Shown: piece after piece, positions 21,684-25,006 of the stretch
How the letters are laid out: each line of letters starts with the position of its first letter
Position numbering within the stretch: the first letter of the stretch is position 1
Assembly (NCBI GenBank): GCA_007128275.1
Contig: SKXR01000102.1
Span: forward strand, 1-25,006
DNA from: Kiritimatiellia bacterium
GTDB taxonomy: Bacteria > Verrucomicrobiota > Kiritimatiellia > SLAD01
DNA length: 25,006 nt
Direction of reading: 5' to 3'
Translations under genes and position numbers: made by a program
Notes under the pieces: generated by a model
What the model saw: the letters and a program-made list of their open reading frames with translations, nothing else
Databases searched by the model: none
Told to the model about the DNA's origin: nothing

Positions 21684-21716
21684 TATGAGCGGGGCACTAT
21701 AGGCGCCCCGCTCATA
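21684..21716. promoter_or_regulatory. 12-bp perfect dyad with 9-bp gap over the rpoZ promoter (operator or groEL terminator)
   Basis: TATGAGCGGGGC (21684-21695) and GCCCCGCTCATA (21705-21716) are perfect inverted arms separated by 9 bp that contain the -10 box. As RNA from groEL it would form a strong hairpin, but the following bases on the minus strand (TTCTGTCTG) are only weakly U-rich. A second small hairpin (21725-21738, CCGGCA/TGCCGG) directly follows the groEL stop. Confidence 0.75.
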
Positions 21717-21724
21717 CCTGTCAA
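21696..21724 (-). promoter_or_regulatory. Near-consensus sigma70 promoter of rpoZ
   Basis: -35 TTGACA (21719-21724), 17-bp spacer, -10 TATAGT (21696-21701). The predicted start is near 21689, giving a leader of about 65 nt. It lies 20-48 bp after the groEL stop. Confidence 0.75.
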
Positions 21725-21743
21725 CCGGCATTTGCCGGAATGT

Positions 21744-23396
<1,653 letters not shown>

Positions 23397-23438
23397 AGGA
23401 TAATTCCTCCTGTTATGCTTGGTATGTTTAGACTGTGA

Positions 23439-23726
23439 TTAGCTGATGATGCCGAGAATGTCTTCTTCGCGAAGAATCTGGTATTCCTTGTTGTCGATCT
23501 TCACTTCCGTTCCGCCGTATTTCGGCATCAAGACGCGATCGCCTTTTTTGACATTGAACGGAATCTTCTGGCCGTTGTCGTCCAGTTTCCCGGTACCGAC
23601 GGCGATAACCTGCCCCTCCTGGGGCTTCTCTTTGGCCGTATCCGGAATAATGATGCCACCCTTGGTGGATTCACCTTCCTTGACGGGCTCAACCAGAACC
23701 CGATCACCCAACGGTTGAATCTTCAT
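23439..23726 (-). CDS. groES: Co-chaperonin GroES
   Basis: 95 residues. Heptameric lid of GroEL. The N-terminal beta-strand PLGDRVLVEPV, the mobile loop (about 17-33, GESTKGGIIIPDTAKEK) and the C-terminal EYQILREEDILGII are all present. AGGAGG lies 8 bp before ATG 23726. It follows the dnaK stop by 96 bp. No CIRCE (HrcA) inverted repeat and no sigma32-like promoter was found in that gap. Confidence 0.98.
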   Translation of the reverse strand: MKIQPLGDRVLVEPVKEGESTKGGIIIPDTAKEKPQEGQVIAVGTGKLDDNGQKIPFNVKKGDRVLMPKYGGTEVKIDNKEYQILREEDILGIIS

Positions 23727-23822
23727 ATACGTTTCCTCCTGCTTGGTTTGTGGTTTTTCACGTGGTTTACGTCTTCCCCGCCAACGACCAACCGGCCGCC
23801 GACGGAAATTCTCTTAACCGTC

Positions 23823-25006
23823 CTATTTCTTGTCCTTGTCGTCGTCGTCGACCATTTCATAGTCGGCGTCGATCACATCGTCCGGCTTCCCGGCATCCGA
23901 GGGTTCGGATTCCGCGGAGCCCGCACCGCTTTGCGGCCCTTCTTCGCCGCCGGGCTGCGCGCCCGAGGCCTTGGCCTGCGCGTACAGATCCGCCGAGATC
24001 TCCTGCATGGCCGTCGTCAACTCTTCCATGCGCGCCTTCATCTGATCCACGTCGTTGGCTTCGATGGCGCTGCGCAGGGATTTGATCGACTCTTCGACCT
24101 TGGCCTTCTTGTCGTCGGCGACCTTGTCGCCGTTTTCTTTCAGGAACTTCTCGGTCTCGTACGCCGTCGCATCCGCGCGATTCTTCGTCTCGACCGCTTC
24201 GCGCGCCTGTTTGTCCTCGTCGGCGTGCGCTTCCGCGTCCTTGACCATTTGCTGGACTTCCTCGTCCGTCAATCCGCTGGAGGCCGTAATCGTGATCTTC
24301 TGTTCCTTGCCCGTGCCCAGATCCTTCGCGTTCACATGCAGGATCCCGTTGGCGTCGATGTCAAAGGTCACTTCGACTTGCGGCATGCCACGCGGCGCGG
24401 GAGGAATCCCGTCCAAATGGAACCGGCCGATGGTCTTGTTGTGGCCGGCCATCTTGCGTTCGCCCTGCAAGACATGAATCTCCACGGTGGACTGATTGTC
24501 CGCCGCCGTGCTGAAAATTTCGCTTTTGCGCGTGGGGATCGTGGTGTTGCGTTCGATCAACGGCGTAAACACGCCGCCGAGCGTCTCGATGCCGAGCGTC
24601 AGCGGGGTGACGTCCAGCAAGAGGACGTCTTTGACTTCGCCCTTCAAGACGCCGCCTTGAATGCCGGCGCCGACGGCCACCACTTCATCCGGATTCACGC
24701 CCTTGTGCGGATCGCGGCCGAACGCCTTCTTGACGACTTCCTGGACCTTCGGCATGCGGGTCTGACCACCGACCAGGATCACCTCGTCGACGCCCGAAGA
24801 GGCCAGTCCGGCATCCTTCAAGCAGCCTTCCACGGGCTTCAACGTGCGCGAGACCAGATCGTCCACCAACTGTTCCAACTTCGAGCGGGTCAGGGTGATG
24901 TTCAGATGTTTCGGGCCGCTCGCGTCCGCCGTGATAAACGGCAGATTCACGTCCGTGCTCTGGGAGCTGGACAATTCGCATTTCGCCTTTTCCGCAGCTT
25001 CTTTCA
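23823..25006 (-). CDS. dnaK: Chaperone DnaK (Hsp70), C-terminal two-thirds; N-terminus beyond right edge
   Basis: 393 residues visible; the frame stays open to the window edge (…KEAAEKAKCELSSS). Present are the end of the nucleotide-binding domain (LTRSKLEQLVDDLV, VILVGGQTRMPKVQ, NPDEVVAVGAGIQGGVL), the linker VLLLDVTPLTLGIET, the substrate-binding beta domain (GERKMAGHNKTIGRFHLDGIPPAPRGMPQVEVTFDIDANGIL in pieces), the helical lid, and the acidic tail ending DADYEMVDDDDKDKK. Internal TTG/ATG codons within the first 30 visible residues are not starts. It is upstream of groES-groEL, placing both chaperone systems in one leftward cluster. Confidence 0.97.
   Translation of the reverse strand, partial: KEAAEKAKCELSSSQSTDVNLPFITADASGPKHLNITLTRSKLEQLVDDLVSRTLKPVEGCLKDAGLASSGVDEVILVGGQTRMPKVQEVVKKAFGRDPHKGVNPDEVVAVGAGIQGGVLKGEVKDVLLLDVTPLTLGIETLGGVFTPLIERNTTIPTRKSEIFSTAADNQSTVEIHVLQGERKMAGHNKTIGRFHLDGIPPAPRGMPQVEVTFDIDANGILHVNAKDLGTGKEQKITITASSGLTDEEVQQMVKDAEAHADEDKQAREAVETKNRADATAYETEKFLKENGDKVADDKKAKVEESIKSLRSAIEANDVDQMKARMEELTTAMQEISADLYAQAKASGAQPGGEEGPQSGAGSAESEPSDAGKPDDVIDADYEMVDDDDKDKK

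Noticed and set aside
23727..23822. CIRCE element before groES
   Set aside because: No TTAGCACTC-N9-GAGTGCTAA-like dyad is present in the gap.

Overview
The window is about 25 kb of GC-rich DNA from a Gram-negative, diderm-type bacterium: it has a secretin, pseudopilins and an MsbA-like exporter. No 16S or other lineage marker is present. The mix of a Gsp-type system with a fused PilM/PilN-like GspL, a large solute:sodium symporter with a soluble tail, high GC, and many short palindromic and 7-bp tandem repeats between genes fits the PVC superphylum (Kiritimatiellota/Verrucomicrobiota-like) best. That placement is inference only.

Layout. (1) 1-9044, minus strand: a near-complete type II secretion operon in the transcription order gspE-F-G-H-I-J-K-L-M-D. 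gspD runs off the left edge. Most junctions from G to D overlap or are a few bases apart. The E/F and F/G junctions and the gspK leader carry 7-bp-periodic repeats. (2) 9242-10914, plus strand: a small coiled-coil protein overlapping a GT4-type glycosyltransferase. (3) 11118-14424, minus strand: a four-gene unit with its own promoter, made of a cysteine-rich acidic zinc-binding-type protein (GTG start), a ROK sugar kinase lacking the usual zinc cysteines, a one-TM small protein and an MsbA-like ABC exporter. (4) 14526-15137: an HNH nuclease with a very good sigma70-type promoter. (5) 15281-17695: a three-TM small protein followed 3 bp later by a sodium:solute symporter. (6) 17866-20635: rpmH-rnpA-yidD-yidC, closed by a clear intrinsic terminator. 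(7) 20824-21623: smpB and rpoZ (TTG start, near-consensus promoter). (8) 21744-25006: groEL, groES and the 3' two-thirds of dnaK, all read leftwards.

How it works together: regions 6-8 are housekeeping (chaperones, RNA polymerase omega, trans-translation, ribosome/RNase P/membrane insertase). Region 1 exports folded proteins across the outer membrane. Regions 2-5 are envelope, sugar and transport functions plus a nuclease.

The most unusual non-coding signals are three TTCCAA-N3-TTGGAA palindromes spaced exactly 31 bp apart upstream of rpmH, with related copies at the yidC terminator; a 12-bp dyad centred on the -10 box of the rpoZ promoter; and a family of 7-bp-periodic repeats at gene junctions. 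I found no tRNA, rRNA, CRISPR array, insertion sequence or phage gene. No gap between genes exceeds about 210 bp. I did not find a convincing new defence or metabolic system.
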